Shown: positions 1-11,555, numbered from the stretch's first letter. The stretch: DNA of 64,000 nucleotides from Sodalis ligni (GCF_016865525.2 NZ_CP075169.1:1-64000); one strand, 5' to 3'. Translations and numbers: made by a program. Notes: a model not told the origin generated them from the letters alone.

Positions 1-10
1 GGAGTCCGCC

Positions 11-1402
11 GTGTCACTTTCGCTTTGGCAGCAATGTCTTGCCCGACTACAGGATGAGTTACCTGCCACAGAATTCAGTATGTGGATACGCCCTCTTCAG
101 GCGGAACTGAGTGACAACACTCTGGCATTGTACGCCCCCAACCGATTTGTCCTGGACTGGGTGCGCGATAAGTATTTGAATAACATCAATGGGTTGTTAA
201 ATGATTTTTGCGGTACCGATGCGCCTTTGCTGCGATTTGAAGTAGGAAGCAAGCCGCCGTTATCGGTGGTGGTCAATCCGCAGCCGGTGAACCATGTCAA
301 TGAGGCGCCGGTGCAGGCGGCCCGTCCCAGGCCCATGCGGCCAAGCTGGGACAGTTCGCCGGTGCAGCCGGAGCTGTCATATCGTTCGAATGTCAATCCC
401 AAGCACAATTTCGATAACTTTGTCGAAGGGAAATCCAACCAGCTGGCGCGCGCGGCGGCGCGGCAGGTGGCGGACAATCCCGGCGGTGCTTACAACCCGC
501 TGTTTCTGTACGGCGGGACGGGCCTGGGTAAAACGCATCTGCTGCATGCGGTGGGCAACGGCATAATGGCCCGTAAAGCCAATGCCAAGGTGGTCTATAT
601 GCATTCCGAGCGCTTTGTGCAGGATATGGTGAAAGCGCTGCAGAATAACGCTATCGAGGAGTTTAAACGCTATTATCGCTCCGTGGACGCCCTTCTTATT
701 GATGATATTCAGTTTTTTGCCAATAAAGAGCGTTCGCAGGAAGAGTTTTTCCACACCTTCAATGCCTTGCTGGAAGGCAACCAGCAGATCATTCTGACGT
801 CCGATCGCTATCCCAAAGAGATTAACGGCGTGGAAGATCGTTTGAAGTCGCGTTTCGGCTGGGGCCTGACGGTGGCCATCGAGCCGCCTGAGCTGGAAAC
901 CCGCGTGGCCATTCTGATGAAAAAAGCCGATGAAAACGACATCCGGCTGCCGGGAGAAGTGGCGTTTTTTATCGCCAAGCGCTTACGTTCCAATGTTCGC
1001 GAACTGGAAGGAGCGTTGAATCGGGTCATTGCCAACGCCAATTTCACCGGCCGGGCCATTACCATTGATTTTGTGCGCGAAGCGCTGCGGGATTTGCTGG
1101 CCCTGCAGGAAAAACTCGTCACCATCGATAATATCCAGAAAACCGTGGCGGAATATTATAAAATCAAAGTGGCCGATCTGCTGTCGAAACGGCGATCCCG
1201 TTCGGTGGCGCGGCCCAGGCAAATGGCTATGGCGCTGTCGAAAGAATTGACCAATCATAGCCTGCCGGAGATCGGCGACGCTTTCGGCGGGCGCGATCAT
1301 ACTACCGTGTTGCACGCCTGCCGCAAGATCGAGCAGTTGCGTGAAGAAAGTCACGATATAAAAGAAGATTTCTCCAACTTAATCAGAACATTATCTTCCT
1401 AA
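11..1402 (+). CDS. dnaA: Chromosomal replication initiator protein DnaA
   Basis: DnaA is the AAA+ ATPase that binds DnaA boxes at oriC, melts the origin and loads DnaB. The 463 residues are close to the usual 467 of enterics. Visible parts are the N-terminal DnaB-interaction domain (about 1-85), a variable Pro-rich linker (about 86-130), the Walker A motif GGTGLGKT at about residues 168-175, Walker [10 protein letters not shown] near 230, and the C-terminal DNA-binding domain with signature [12 protein letters not shown] near 430. The start is GTG with GGAG just upstream, as is common for enteric dnaA. dnaN begins 2 bases after the stop, so the two are one transcription unit. The upstream regulatory region lies outside the window. 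Confidence 0.98.
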   Translation: MSLSLWQQCLARLQDELPATEFSMWIRPLQAELSDNTLALYAPNRFVLDWVRDKYLNNINGLLNDFCGTDAPLLRFEVGSKPPLSVVVNPQPVNHVNEAPVQAARPRPMRPSWDSSPVQPELSYRSNVNPKHNFDNFVEGKSNQLARAAARQVADNPGGAYNPLFLYGGTGLGKTHLLHAVGNGIMARKANAKVVYMHSERFVQDMVKALQNNAIEEFKRYYRSVDALLIDDIQFFANKERSQEEFFHTFNALLEGNQQIILTSDRYPKEINGVEDRLKSRFGWGLTVAIEPPELETRVAILMKKADENDIRLPGEVAFFIAKRLRSNVRELEGALNRVIANANFTGRAITIDFVREALRDLLALQEKLVTIDNIQKTVAEYYKIKVADLLSKRRSRSVARPRQMAMALSKELTNHSLPEIGDAFGGRDHTTVLHACRKIEQLREESHDIKEDFSNLIRTLSS

Positions 1403-1404
1403 CT

Positions 1405-2505
1405 ATGAAATTTATCGTTGAACGCGAGCATCTGCTTAAACCTCTGCAACAGGTTAGCAGCCCGTTAGGCGGGCGACCCACCCTACCGATCCTGGGCAAC
1501 TTATTGTTGCAGGTGGCGGAAGATCGGCTATCGCTGACCGGTACCGATCTGGAGATGGAAATGGTGGCGCAAGTCGCCCTGTCCCAATCCCATGAGCCCG
1601 GCGCCACCACCGTGCCCGCGCGCAAATTCTTCGATATTTGCCGTGGTCTGCCCGATGGGGCGGAAATTACCGTGACGCAGGAAAACGAACGCATGCTGAT
1701 CCGGTCAGGACGCAGCCGTTTTTCCCTGTCCACCCTGCCCGCCACCGATTTCCCCAATCTTGATGACTGGCAAAGCGAGGTTGAATTCACCTTGCCCCAG
1801 GCCACGCTGAAACGGTTGATTGAATCCACCCAGTTCTCCATGGCGCATCAGGACGTGCGATACTATCTGAACGGCATGCTGTTCGAGACCGAGGGCGAAG
1901 AGCTGCGTACCGTCGCCACCGACGGGCATCGCCTGGCGGTATGTTCCATGCCGGTGGGACAGGCGCTGCCGACCCATTCGGTGATCGTGCCTCGTAAAGG
2001 GGTGATGGAGCTGGTGAGGATGCTGGATGGCGGCGAAACGCCGTTAACGCTGCAAATCGGCAGCAATAATATCCGCGCCAGCCTCGGTGATTATATCTTT
2101 ACCTCAAAACTGGTTGACGGCCGTTTTCCCGATTATCGCCGGGTGCTGCCGAAAAACCCGGACAAGACCCTGGAAGCCGGTTGTGATGTGCTTAAGCAGG
2201 CTTTTGCCCGCGCGGCCATTCTGTCCAACGAAAAATTCCGCGGCGTGCGCCTGTATCTGAGCAACGATCAGCTGAAAATCACCGCCAATAATCCTGAACA
2301 GGAAGAGGCTGAGGAAATTCTGGACGTCTCCTATCAGGGCACTGAAATGGAAATTGGTTTTAACGTCAGTTATGTGCTGGATGTGCTTAACGCGTTGAAA
2401 AGTGAACAGGTCCGGTTATTGCTGACCGATGGGGTGTCGAGCGTGCAAATCGAAGACTGCGCCAGCCAGGCGGCGGCCTATGTTGTTATGCCGATGCGTC
2501 TCTAG
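1405..2505 (+). CDS. dnaN: DNA polymerase III beta subunit (sliding clamp)
   Basis: DnaN is the ring-shaped processivity clamp that tethers DNA polymerase III and other enzymes to DNA. The protein has 366 residues, exactly the usual enteric length, starts MKFIVEREHLLKPLQQV and ends VVMPMRL, the conserved C-terminus of the family. It follows dnaA by 2 bases and precedes recF by 25 bases, in the classic dnaA-dnaN-recF-gyrB order. Nothing is unusual in it. Confidence 0.98.
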   Translation: MKFIVEREHLLKPLQQVSSPLGGRPTLPILGNLLLQVAEDRLSLTGTDLEMEMVAQVALSQSHEPGATTVPARKFFDICRGLPDGAEITVTQENERMLIRSGRSRFSLSTLPATDFPNLDDWQSEVEFTLPQATLKRLIESTQFSMAHQDVRYYLNGMLFETEGEELRTVATDGHRLAVCSMPVGQALPTHSVIVPRKGVMELVRMLDGGETPLTLQIGSNNIRASLGDYIFTSKLVDGRFPDYRRVLPKNPDKTLEAGCDVLKQAFARAAILSNEKFRGVRLYLSNDQLKITANNPEQEEAEEILDVSYQGTEMEIGFNVSYVLDVLNALKSEQVRLLLTDGVSSVQIEDCASQAAAYVVMPMRL

Positions 2506-2530
2506 AGATGTGGTAAGGTAGTGTGACTGA

Positions 2531-3625
2531 ATGGCCCTATCGCGTCTTCTCATCCGTGATTTTCGTAATATCGAGTCCGCCGATTTGGCCCCGGCCGCTG
2601 ATTTCAATTTTTTGGTCGGTGCCAACGGAAGCGGAAAAACCAGCGTCCTGGAAGCCATTTATACCCTCGGACATGGCCGGGCATTCCGCAGCTTGCAGGT
2701 GGGGCGCGTTATTCGTCACGAGCAGCCGGAGTTTATGCTGCATGGCCGGATAGACGGGATGGGGTCGGACTCGCGGCAAACGTCGGTGGGTCTGAGTAAA
2801 AACCGGCTGGGGGATAACCGGGTACGCATTGATGGCAGCGACGGGCATAAAGTCGCTGAGCTCGCCCAGCTGTTGCCTATGCAGCTCATTACGCCGGAGG
2901 GATTCACCCTGCTGAACGGCGGTCCGAAATACCGTCGTGCCTTTATGGACTGGGGGTGTTTTCATAACGAGCCGGGTTTTTTCACCGCCTGGAGTAACCT
3001 GAAGCGTTTGCTCAAACAGCGAAATGCGGCTTTACGCCAGGTAAGTCGTTATGCGCAGCTGCGCGCCTGGGATCAGGAATTGATCCCCCTGGCGGCGCTG
3101 ATAAGCCGCTGGCGGGCCCTGTACAGCGAAGCGATAGCAGTGGATATCACTGCGACCTGCGCCTTGTTTTTACCGGAGTTCCAACTGGACTTCAGTTTTC
3201 AGCGCGGCTGGGATCGCGAAAGTGACTACGGCGATCTGCTGGAACGGCAGTTTGAGCGCGATCGGGCATTGACATATACTGCGTCCGGCCCGCACAAGGC
3301 GGATTTTCGCATCCGCGCCGAGGGAGTCCCGGTTGAGGATTTGCTGTCCCGCGGCCAATTGAAATTATTGATGTGCGCCTTGCGCTTGGCGCAAGGCGAG
3401 TTTCTGACCCGCCAGAGCGGTAGACAGTGCCTCTATTTGATAGATGACTTTGCCTCAGAGCTGGACGCCGGCCGCCGCAGGCTGCTGGCGGAGCGCTTGA
3501 AAGCCACCCGGGCCCAGGTTTTCGTCAGCGCGCTGAGCGCTGAACAAATCCGTGATATTACGGATGAAAAGGGCAGGATGTTCCTGGTGGAACAAGGTAA
3601 AATACGTATTCAATCCGAAGTTTAA
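2531..3625 (+). CDS. recF: DNA replication and repair protein RecF
   Basis: RecF is an SMC-like ATPase that helps load RecA at gapped DNA with RecO and RecR. The protein has 364 residues (usual 357-361). The Walker A motif GANGSGKTS is near residue 33, an ABC-type signature LSRGQLKLL lies near residue 275, and Walker [13 protein letters not shown] is near 305. The start [15 protein letters not shown] lines up with the Escherichia protein. It is the third gene of the dnaA operon. Confidence 0.97.
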   Translation: MALSRLLIRDFRNIESADLAPAADFNFLVGANGSGKTSVLEAIYTLGHGRAFRSLQVGRVIRHEQPEFMLHGRIDGMGSDSRQTSVGLSKNRLGDNRVRIDGSDGHKVAELAQLLPMQLITPEGFTLLNGGPKYRRAFMDWGCFHNEPGFFTAWSNLKRLLKQRNAALRQVSRYAQLRAWDQELIPLAALISRWRALYSEAIAVDITATCALFLPEFQLDFSFQRGWDRESDYGDLLERQFERDRALTYTASGPHKADFRIRAEGVPVEDLLSRGQLKLLMCALRLAQGEFLTRQSGRQCLYLIDDFASELDAGRRRLLAERLKATRAQVFVSALSAEQIRDITDEKGRMFLVEQGKIRIQSEV

Positions 3626-6058
<2,433 letters not shown>

Positions 6059-6105
6059 CGTTTATCGATAGCGGCGGTCAGCTTTTGATTGGCGCTGAAA
6101 ACAAA

Positions 6106-6134
6106 AAAGGCGGCCGTTGGCTGCCTTTCTTTTA
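6106..6134 (+). terminator. Intrinsic terminator after gyrB
   Basis: A nine-base-pair stem (AAAGGCGGC with GCTGCCTTT, one G-T pair) around a five-base loop is followed by CTTTT. It sits 48 bases after the gyrB stop and probably ends the dnaA-gyrB transcription unit. Confidence 0.8.
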
Positions 6135-6233
6135 AATTTATGGTTATGAATCATTTGAATTTATATAATATAAGTATATATAATCTCTATTATGTGTTTA
6201 CTATTTTATAGTTGTGTTTTGCTAGTTCGGATA

Positions 6234-6263
6234 TTTACACGTCTACTCAACTTCTTATATAAT
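6234..6263 (+). promoter_or_regulatory. Candidate sigma-70 promoter in the gyrB-yidA gap
   Basis: TTTACA, an 18-base spacer and TATAAT form a good match to a housekeeping promoter. No intact gene follows on this strand before yidA; a structured segment starts at the expected transcription start (see the next entry). Seen by eye only. Confidence 0.35.
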
Positions 6264-6268
6264 GTCAA

Positions 6269-6348
6269 CGTTGTCGAGTTAGGGCAAGTCACTTTAAATG
6301 GAACGACAACGGTAACTGCCGCGCCATTATTTGGCGCGGCGTTTCCTT
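6269..6348 (+). ncRNA. Candidate small structured RNA
   Basis: Starting at the expected start of the promoter at 6234-6263, CGTTGTCG (6269-6276) is complementary to CGACAACG (6304-6311). This is followed by a perfect nine-base-pair GC-rich hairpin, GCCGCGCCA / TGGCGCGGC with loop TTATT (6318-6340), and then GTTTCCTT. The layout (promoter, stem, terminator-like hairpin) is that of a small RNA of about 80 nt, but the T-run is weak. An alternative is coding remnant: a 51-codon frame from ATG 6192 runs through the segment without a ribosome binding site. No known RNA family was recognised. Confidence 0.25.
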
Positions 6349-6399
6349 AGATAATAATATGATTTAATTATAACTAATAAAATATCAAATGAATTAGTA

Positions 6400-6546
6400 T
6401 CAATGAACAACTCGCGATCTCGTCATCGTTCGAAAAAGAGTGCCCTCGATGATATAACACGTGATAGCCCTTGGCTCGAATAGCCATACTTCGACGCGCA
6501 GCTTTCCATTTTCCGGTTTAATCTTCACCAGTGATTTTGTTTTCAT
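6400..6546 (-). CDS. Small hypothetical protein (48 aa)
   Basis: I do not recognise this protein. The ATG at 6546 is chosen because AAAGGAAGGGA, a very strong ribosome binding site, lies 4-5 bases upstream; an in-frame start 17 codons earlier has no such site. The protein starts MKTKSLVKIKPENGKLRVEV, is basic (many K and R, ending RTMTRSRVVH), and has no membrane segment or signal peptide. It lies alone in an AT-rich gap, facing the candidate small RNA. It could be a true small protein, a toxin or leader peptide, or the end of a decayed gene. Confidence 0.4.
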   Translation of the reverse strand: MKTKSLVKIKPENGKLRVEVWLFEPRAITCYIIEGTLFRTMTRSRVVH

Positions 6547-6930
6547 ATATTCCCTTCCTTTGGGTTTGCTACTTTTTATGTCACTCAATGACGGCAATCA
6601 ATAATAAATTATCCGCATAAGAAGTCTAATGAAAGAAGGTTAGAAATATTTCATAATAATGGGTTAAATCAATATTAATTTAATAGTCTGATGTATCTTT
6701 AATATTCAAGGATAAAATCATGAGCCCATTGAAATATCTTTCAGTCTAATTACCGGCAACGCAATCTGTGAGCATATTTACCTTCAGGGATGCCTGCAAA
6801 CCGGAATCAACACGAAACATTCACCGTAAGCGGTGGATTTGCGCTATTATCGGTTGGTTTAGTATGATGATTGAGTGATGACGGAATGGCGACTTATTCT
6901 GGCTTTCCGCCACCGCCTAAAGAGGGTGCA

Positions 6931-7748
6931 ATGACGATAAAACTTATAGCAATAGATATGGACGGGACCCTGTTAAATCATAAACATGAGATAACCCCGC
7001 GGTTAAACGCGCCATAAGCGCAGCGCGGGATAAGGGTGTCTATGTTGTCTTGGCCACCGGCCGGCCCTTTATCGGCATACAGCGCTACCTGCTTGAGCTG
7101 GATTTACAACAGGAAGGGCATTACTGCATTACCAATAACGGCGCGCTGGTCCAGCGGACGGTTAACGGTGATCGCGTATCGGAAATTACCCTCGATTTTG
7201 ACGATTATCTTTATTTCGAGGCGTTATCACGACAGCTTGGTGTGCATTTTCACGCGCTGACTTTCTCCACACTCTATACGGCAAATCGGGATATCGGCCG
7301 CTATACCGTTTTTGAAGCTTTTCTGACCGGTATGCCGTTAAAATTCCGCCGGGTAGATGAAATGGACCGGGGTCTCCGGTTTCCTAAAGTGATGATGGTT
7401 GATGAGCCGGCTATCTTGGACCACGCCATCAGCCAGATCCCGCAGGAAGCCTTTGACAGATATACCATTATGAAAAGCGCCGAATATTACCTGGAGTTGT
7501 TGCGCAAAGAGGCGAATAAAGGCGAGGGCGTCAAGGCATTGGCGGAGCATCTGCATATCAAGGCTGATGAGGTAATGACGATCGGAGATCAGGCGAATGA
7601 TTTAGCAATGATTAAGTATGCCGGCATTGGCGTGGCGATGGGGAATGGCATTGATGAAGTTAAAGCCGCCAGCCAGTTCGTGACCAAAAGCAATCTGGAA
7701 GACGGCGTTGCGGTGGCAATCGAGAAATTTGTACTGAATTCCCGTTAG
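6931..7748 (+). pseudogene. yidA: Sugar phosphatase YidA, frameshifted
   Basis: YidA is a HAD-superfamily (Cof-type) phosphatase acting on small sugar phosphates. The start at 6931 gives MTIKLIAIDMDGTLL with the DxD nucleophile motif, but the frame hits TAA at 7014. The rest of the protein continues in another frame from about 7001 (AISAARDKGVYVVLATGRP onward) to an intact C-terminus with GDQANDLAMIKYAG. One extra base near 7001 (CGCGG to CGCGGG) would restore TPRVKRAI, the expected family sequence. The remaining 232-codon frame lacks the catalytic aspartates. yidA also lies near gyrB in Escherichia. Either a pseudogene or a sequencing error. Confidence 0.85.
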
Positions 7749-7873
7749 CATTGGGGCATGACGCGAAAACGACAATCAGAGCGGCGTCCCCTAGAGAAAG
7801 GGGATGAAACATGGCGAAGAGGTGCCTGAATGCTATGCCACAAATCTCAGGATGTGCCGGTTAACGCGTTAAT

Positions 7874-8130
7874 CTCAAATAACCAAGGCTTCCACCGTTA
7901 TGACATAAAGGTTATGGTCATTTTGGGAAGTCAGACTCAGTCTTATTCTCTGTTCACTTAGCGTTACCTTATATATTATTTGACACCATTTATAGATGAT
8001 GTAAATAGGTATTTTATACTTCTCTGCGATATTTTTAACATAACCATTGCTTGTACAGACCTCATTGATAACTGGTTTTTAAATTCTATATCGAATTTTT
8101 GTTTCGCATTGGTATGACTTGGTTTTCTTT
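7874..8130 (-). pseudogene. Decayed helix-turn-helix ORF, copy A
   Basis: On the minus strand, SHTNAKQKFDIEFKNQ reads in one frame. After a frame change near 8073 it continues as VINEVCTSNGYVKNIAEKYK and IPIYIIYKWCQIIYK, then stays open to TGA at 7874-7876. This is the helix-turn-helix pattern of transposase accessory proteins (IS3 OrfA or IS66 type), with WC where those have WR or WK. It aligns with copies B and C in this patch. There is no start codon with a ribosome binding site, so it is read as a remnant. The 8.1-8.7 kb stretch beside it has no convincing gene. Confidence 0.5.
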
Positions 8131-8694
8131 CTAACCTTACCTGTGACGCGACTTCTTATAAGGTTGATTTATTGTGTTTGTCATTATTGATATTTAACTT
8201 CAAAAGTTCCTTTATTTTTATAGATATACCATACATTTCCTGGCTCTAATTCGAAAGATATTGACGCCGTATATTATGCTGTTTTGCACCCAATTGCAAC
8301 TGGTGTCGGGAAAACGTGCCCTTATTATCATTACACATTTGTTGTTAATATCGGCTTTATCAATATTTTATATATTCCCTCACTGGAATCATGGTTATTT
8401 TGATGGTTTGGGGCGATAGGAGCAGCGCTATTTAATCTATCTGCAGCGGCGTGCAAGCTTTCTGGTAAATTTTTGGTAAGGTTAAGCTAAGAGAAAAATT
8501 ATCCACAATTTTATCATTCATATCCTTTTGCCTTGATGGATGAAAGGGAATGCAGGTTTCTATGACTATTCAAGCACGCTGCACTTTTTACTTATTGCCG
8601 GGCAACTCACTTTATACGGCGCGGAATTATTATTGGTTGCCCTAATTGAAATGAATTTTCTCCGCACAGTTTTAAGTTAGTTTAAAATTCGAAC

Positions 8695-8742
8695 CTACTT
8701 TTGATAGCATTCAGCCGAGGACGATATATCAATATTGTTCAT
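8695..8742 (-). pseudogene. Decayed gene start with intact ribosome binding site
   Basis: AAGGAG followed by ATG at 8742 gives a textbook translation start, but the frame (MNNIDISSSAECYQK) stops after 15 codons. The leader resembles that of the 128-residue ORF starting at 9688: both read GGAGAT, then A-rich bases, then ATGAACA and TAT. This suggests a paralogue whose body has eroded. Short open fragments follow downstream on the same strand, for example MNDKIVDNFSLSLTLPKIYQ near 8.5 kb. Confidence 0.35.
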
Positions 8743-8820
8743 ATTGGTTGATCTCCTTCATTATATGCAACTAATTATTAATATGTGTTTGGCCTTGTCC
8801 ATAAAGGTTCCTAACCACAA

Positions 8821-9030
8821 TTATTCGGTATTTTTTGCTTTGTCAGTCTCGGATTTATAACCTATTTTTCTATAATTTTCTAAAGTCATGTTGTGTATTT
8901 CTCTACACCAGCGGTGAATGATAGAACCACCAATATTGTAATGTTTGGCGACCTCATATACAGGATTTTTAATGCCGCAAGCTTCCTGAATAATCTTTTC
9001 TTTTCTAATGTAGTAAAATTTTTCTTTTTT
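8821..9030 (-). pseudogene. Decayed helix-turn-helix ORF, copy B
   Basis: A 69-residue open segment between TAG (9031-9033) and TAA (8821-8823) reads KEKIIQEACGIKNPVYEVAK and HYNIGGSIIHRWCREI. It matches copies A and C at the positions E-[AV]-C, [VI]-A-[EK], I, and W-C. There is no ATG, GTG or TTG start, so the N-terminus is lost or shifted. The family is probably a transposase-type helix-turn-helix. Confidence 0.45.
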
Positions 9031-9117
9031 CTAACTCAGAAGAATGAATTATGGTATCCAGTGCCAAAAGGGAATTTGATTAGGTGAAGGATTTTGATAA
9101 ATATATTCCAGAATTTT

Positions 9118-9324
9118 TTAACTCTGTGATGGACATGGAAAAATGCTTTTACACCATGCAAATATATATTGATGCGGAATGTCGTGTATTTTAGCCACCT
9201 TGCTACAGTTAGAATATGGGTGGCAAGCCTCAAGCACGATAGAACACTGTTCATCACGGCTTCTTGCTTTATGGCTGGCATTACGGCGGTGATGCGGCTT
9301 ATTATTTTTTAAGTTTAAAGCCAT
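9118..9324 (-). CDS. Small helix-turn-helix protein, copy C (68 aa)
   Basis: The ORF is complete from ATG 9324 and overlaps the end of the upstream 128-residue ORF by 23 bases in another frame. After a basic N-terminus (MALNLKNNKPHHRRNASHK) comes the helix-turn-helix SIVLEACHPYSNCSKVAKIH followed by DIPHQYIFAWCKSI. This is the pattern of IS66/IS3 transposase accessory proteins, and copies A and B align with it. No clear ribosome binding site precedes it; it may be translated by coupling, or be the former C-terminal part of the upstream gene after a frameshift. Confidence 0.4.
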   Translation of the reverse strand: MALNLKNNKPHHRRNASHKARSRDEQCSIVLEACHPYSNCSKVAKIHDIPHQYIFAWCKSIFPCPSQS

Positions 9325-9688
9325 GTTGCGTTTGAAGTAATAAATCTTTTGCTTTTTTAATCTGAAATGATGAGGAAGGTTTGTTATCTTCACCATAACA
9401 AAGGTCGTTTTTTCTTGCTATGGATAAATCAAGAGGAAGGTTATCCTCTTTTTTTGATAACTCTTGTTCAGAACGGTTTGACTGAACCAAGCTATTAAAA
9501 ATATATATGTTTTTTGTATGTTTTTCGCTGCTCCCACCTTGATGCTGGTGCGTTTCATGGGATTTCATATCTACATTGTAAGCTTCTTTGAGTCCCATCT
9601 TCAGCTCAACATAATTGCCATTAAAACTGACATCGTAACCTTCCCCATGAGTTTTTTCCCAACCGACAAGGGAACCTATAGTGTTCAT
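9302..9688 (-). CDS. Hypothetical protein (128 aa)
   Basis: I do not recognise this protein. The start ATG at 9688 has GGAG about 9-10 bases upstream. The protein is hydrophilic, begins MNTIGSLVGWEKTHGEGYDV and continues FNGNYVELKMGLKEAYNV, then becomes Lys, Ser and His rich (KSHETHQHQGGSSEKH). It has no membrane segment. It is AT-rich compared with the flanking core genes, and is the first gene of a minus-strand array that continues with the helix-turn-helix copies. Foreign origin is likely. It could be intact, or be the N-terminal part of a broken fusion with copy C. Confidence 0.4.
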   Translation of the reverse strand: MNTIGSLVGWEKTHGEGYDVSFNGNYVELKMGLKEAYNVDMKSHETHQHQGGSSEKHTKNIYIFNSLVQSNRSEQELSKKEDNLPLDLSIARKNDLCYGEDNKPSSSFQIKKAKDLLLQTQHGFKLKK

Positions 9689-9965
9689 TTTTATTTATCT
9701 CCATAATGTTATTATACTGTTTAATTGTTATAATAAGTCTTAACTTAAATAAGGTAAAATAACTGTTTTTAATGAATTAATTGCCAACAAATTTCTTCCT
9801 TTTTATGGTTAAAAAATATAACACAGAATATATAAATTTTTTTTCAATAAAGATTCCATCAATAGCGGGTATGCTAGATCCATCTCACAGTTTTTTGTTA
9901 AATATTTTGTTGTTCATCATACTCTTTGGTTAGAATGCTAACTCGTGGTAGTTATGGAGAAATCT

Positions 9966-11555
9966 ATGAAAAACCCATGTTTTATCGGCGTGGATGTGGG
10001 ATCCGCCAGCGTCCGCGCGGGCATTTTTGACGGGCAGGGTCAGCGGCTGGCTTTTGCTGTCCGCCCGATTCAACAATATCACCCGCGCCCGGGCGTGGTG
10101 GAGCAATCATCACGGCAAATCTGGTCTCAGGCCTGTGAGGCCATCAAAGAGGCGGTAAAAGAGGCCGGGGTAGCGTCGGACTCGGTGGTTTCGCTGGGCT
10201 TTGACGCCACCTGCTCGCTGGTGATGGTGGATGACAGCGGGCAAGGTATTTCCGTATCTGAAGGCGGGGAAGCCGAGCGCGATATCGTCATGTGGATGGA
10301 TCATCGGGCGGTAGAGGAAGCTCAGGCAATTAATGCCACCGGCGATGAAGCGCTTGCCTACGTGGGCGGAGCGGTGAGCGTTGAAATGGAGCTGCCGAAA
10401 GTATTATGGCTTAAGCGGCATTTCCCCGATCGATACCAGCGCGCCCGGCGCCTGTTTGATTTGGCTGATTTTCTGGTATGGCGCGCCACCGGCGCCGATG
10501 TTGCCAGTGTGTGCACCCTGACCTGCAAATGGAACTATCTGGCCCATGAGCACCGCTTTAGCACATCGCTTTTACAGGCCGTCGGATTAACGGATTTATT
10601 GGAAAAAGTGCCGTCAACCATCCTTGAACTGGGCCAACCGGCAGGCACCCTGAGCGAAACGGCGGCAAGCCAATGCGGCCTGACAACCGCTGTTATCGTG
10701 GCCGGCGGCATTATAGATGCCCATGCCGGCGGCCTGGCGCTGGTGAGCTCACGTCCCGAAGGGACGCTGGCGATTATCAGCGGTACGTCTAACTGCCATA
10801 TGCTGGTAAATCAAAAAGAGATACATGTTCCCGGTGTCTGGGGACCGTATTGGGGCGCGATGTTGCCGGATTGGTGGCTTAGCGAGGGGGGGCAAAGCGC
10901 CGCCGGGGCCCTGGTGGACTGGACGCTGCGGCAACATGCCGCCTGGCCGCTCCTGCAGCAGCAAGCGGCGCTGGAACACTGCAATGAATATACCCTGCTT
11001 AATCGATGGGTGGCCGCTCTGGAACAGCGGGAACCCCTGCCCACCCGGCAGCTGCATGTGTTGGCGGATCACTACGGCAACCGTTCCCCCCGCTCCAACC
11101 CCCGGGCCCGCGGCGCGGTTATCGGCCTTACCCTTGAAGAGGGACCGGATGCCCTGGCCCGGCTCTATCTCGCCACGCTTCAGTCCATTGCCTATGGTAC
11201 CCGCCATATTATCGATGCCATGAATCAGGCCGGTCATCACATTACCCGGTTGATGATATGCGGCGGTGCGACAAAGAATCCCCTGTGGCTGCGTGAGTAT
11301 GCCAATGTCACCGGTTGCGATATAGAGTTGTCGGCGGAAGACGATGTGGTGACGCTGGGGGCCGCGTTATTGGGGGCGGTTGCCGCTCAAGCTTATCCCA
11401 CCTTGACCGAGGCCGCCAAGGCGCTGGTGCGGCCCGGATCAATATGTGCAGCGGATGCCGGCCAAGCCGCTTTCCACCAGGCGAAATATCAGGTTTATCT
11501 GCGCATGTATGAGGATTTGCAGCAGGCGGTGAAGATAATGCGTCCCTGGTGCTGA
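9966..11555 (+). CDS. FGGY-family carbohydrate kinase (ribulokinase-like)
   Basis: This protein probably phosphorylates a sugar, most likely a pentulose or related ketose, using ATP in the cytosol. The start at 9966 follows GGAGA at proper spacing and gives 529 residues; an upstream GTG at 9945 has no such site. The N-terminal ATPase motif is GVDVGSASVRAGIFDGQGQ (about 8-26), the middle carries SGTSNCHML, and the C-terminal FGGY signature region reads MICGGATKNPLWLREYANVTG. Its size and the opening suggest the YgcE/D-ribulokinase-like subgroup rather than AraB or XylB. No transporter or isomerase lies beside it, so its substrate cannot be told from context. Confidence 0.85.
   Translation: MKNPCFIGVDVGSASVRAGIFDGQGQRLAFAVRPIQQYHPRPGVVEQSSRQIWSQACEAIKEAVKEAGVASDSVVSLGFDATCSLVMVDDSGQGISVSEGGEAERDIVMWMDHRAVEEAQAINATGDEALAYVGGAVSVEMELPKVLWLKRHFPDRYQRARRLFDLADFLVWRATGADVASVCTLTCKWNYLAHEHRFSTSLLQAVGLTDLLEKVPSTILELGQPAGTLSETAASQCGLTTAVIVAGGIIDAHAGGLALVSSRPEGTLAIISGTSNCHMLVNQKEIHVPGVWGPYWGAMLPDWWLSEGGQSAAGALVDWTLRQHAAWPLLQQQAALEHCNEYTLLNRWVAALEQREPLPTRQLHVLADHYGNRSPRSNPRARGAVIGLTLEEGPDALARLYLATLQSIAYGTRHIIDAMNQAGHHITRLMICGGATKNPLWLREYANVTGCDIELSAEDDVVTLGAALLGAVAAQAYPTLTEAAKALVRPGSICAADAGQAAFHQAKYQVYLRMYEDLQQAVKIMRPWC

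Noticed and set aside
6192..6347. 51-codon frame on the plus strand (from ATG 6192) after gyrB
   Set aside because: No ribosome binding site, and a promoter-like sequence lies inside it; kept only as the alternative reading of the small RNA candidate.
8299..8401. Short plus-strand frame containing ATGVGKT, reminiscent of a Walker A motif
   Set aside because: It is a few dozen codons long, with no start site and no further P-loop ATPase features.
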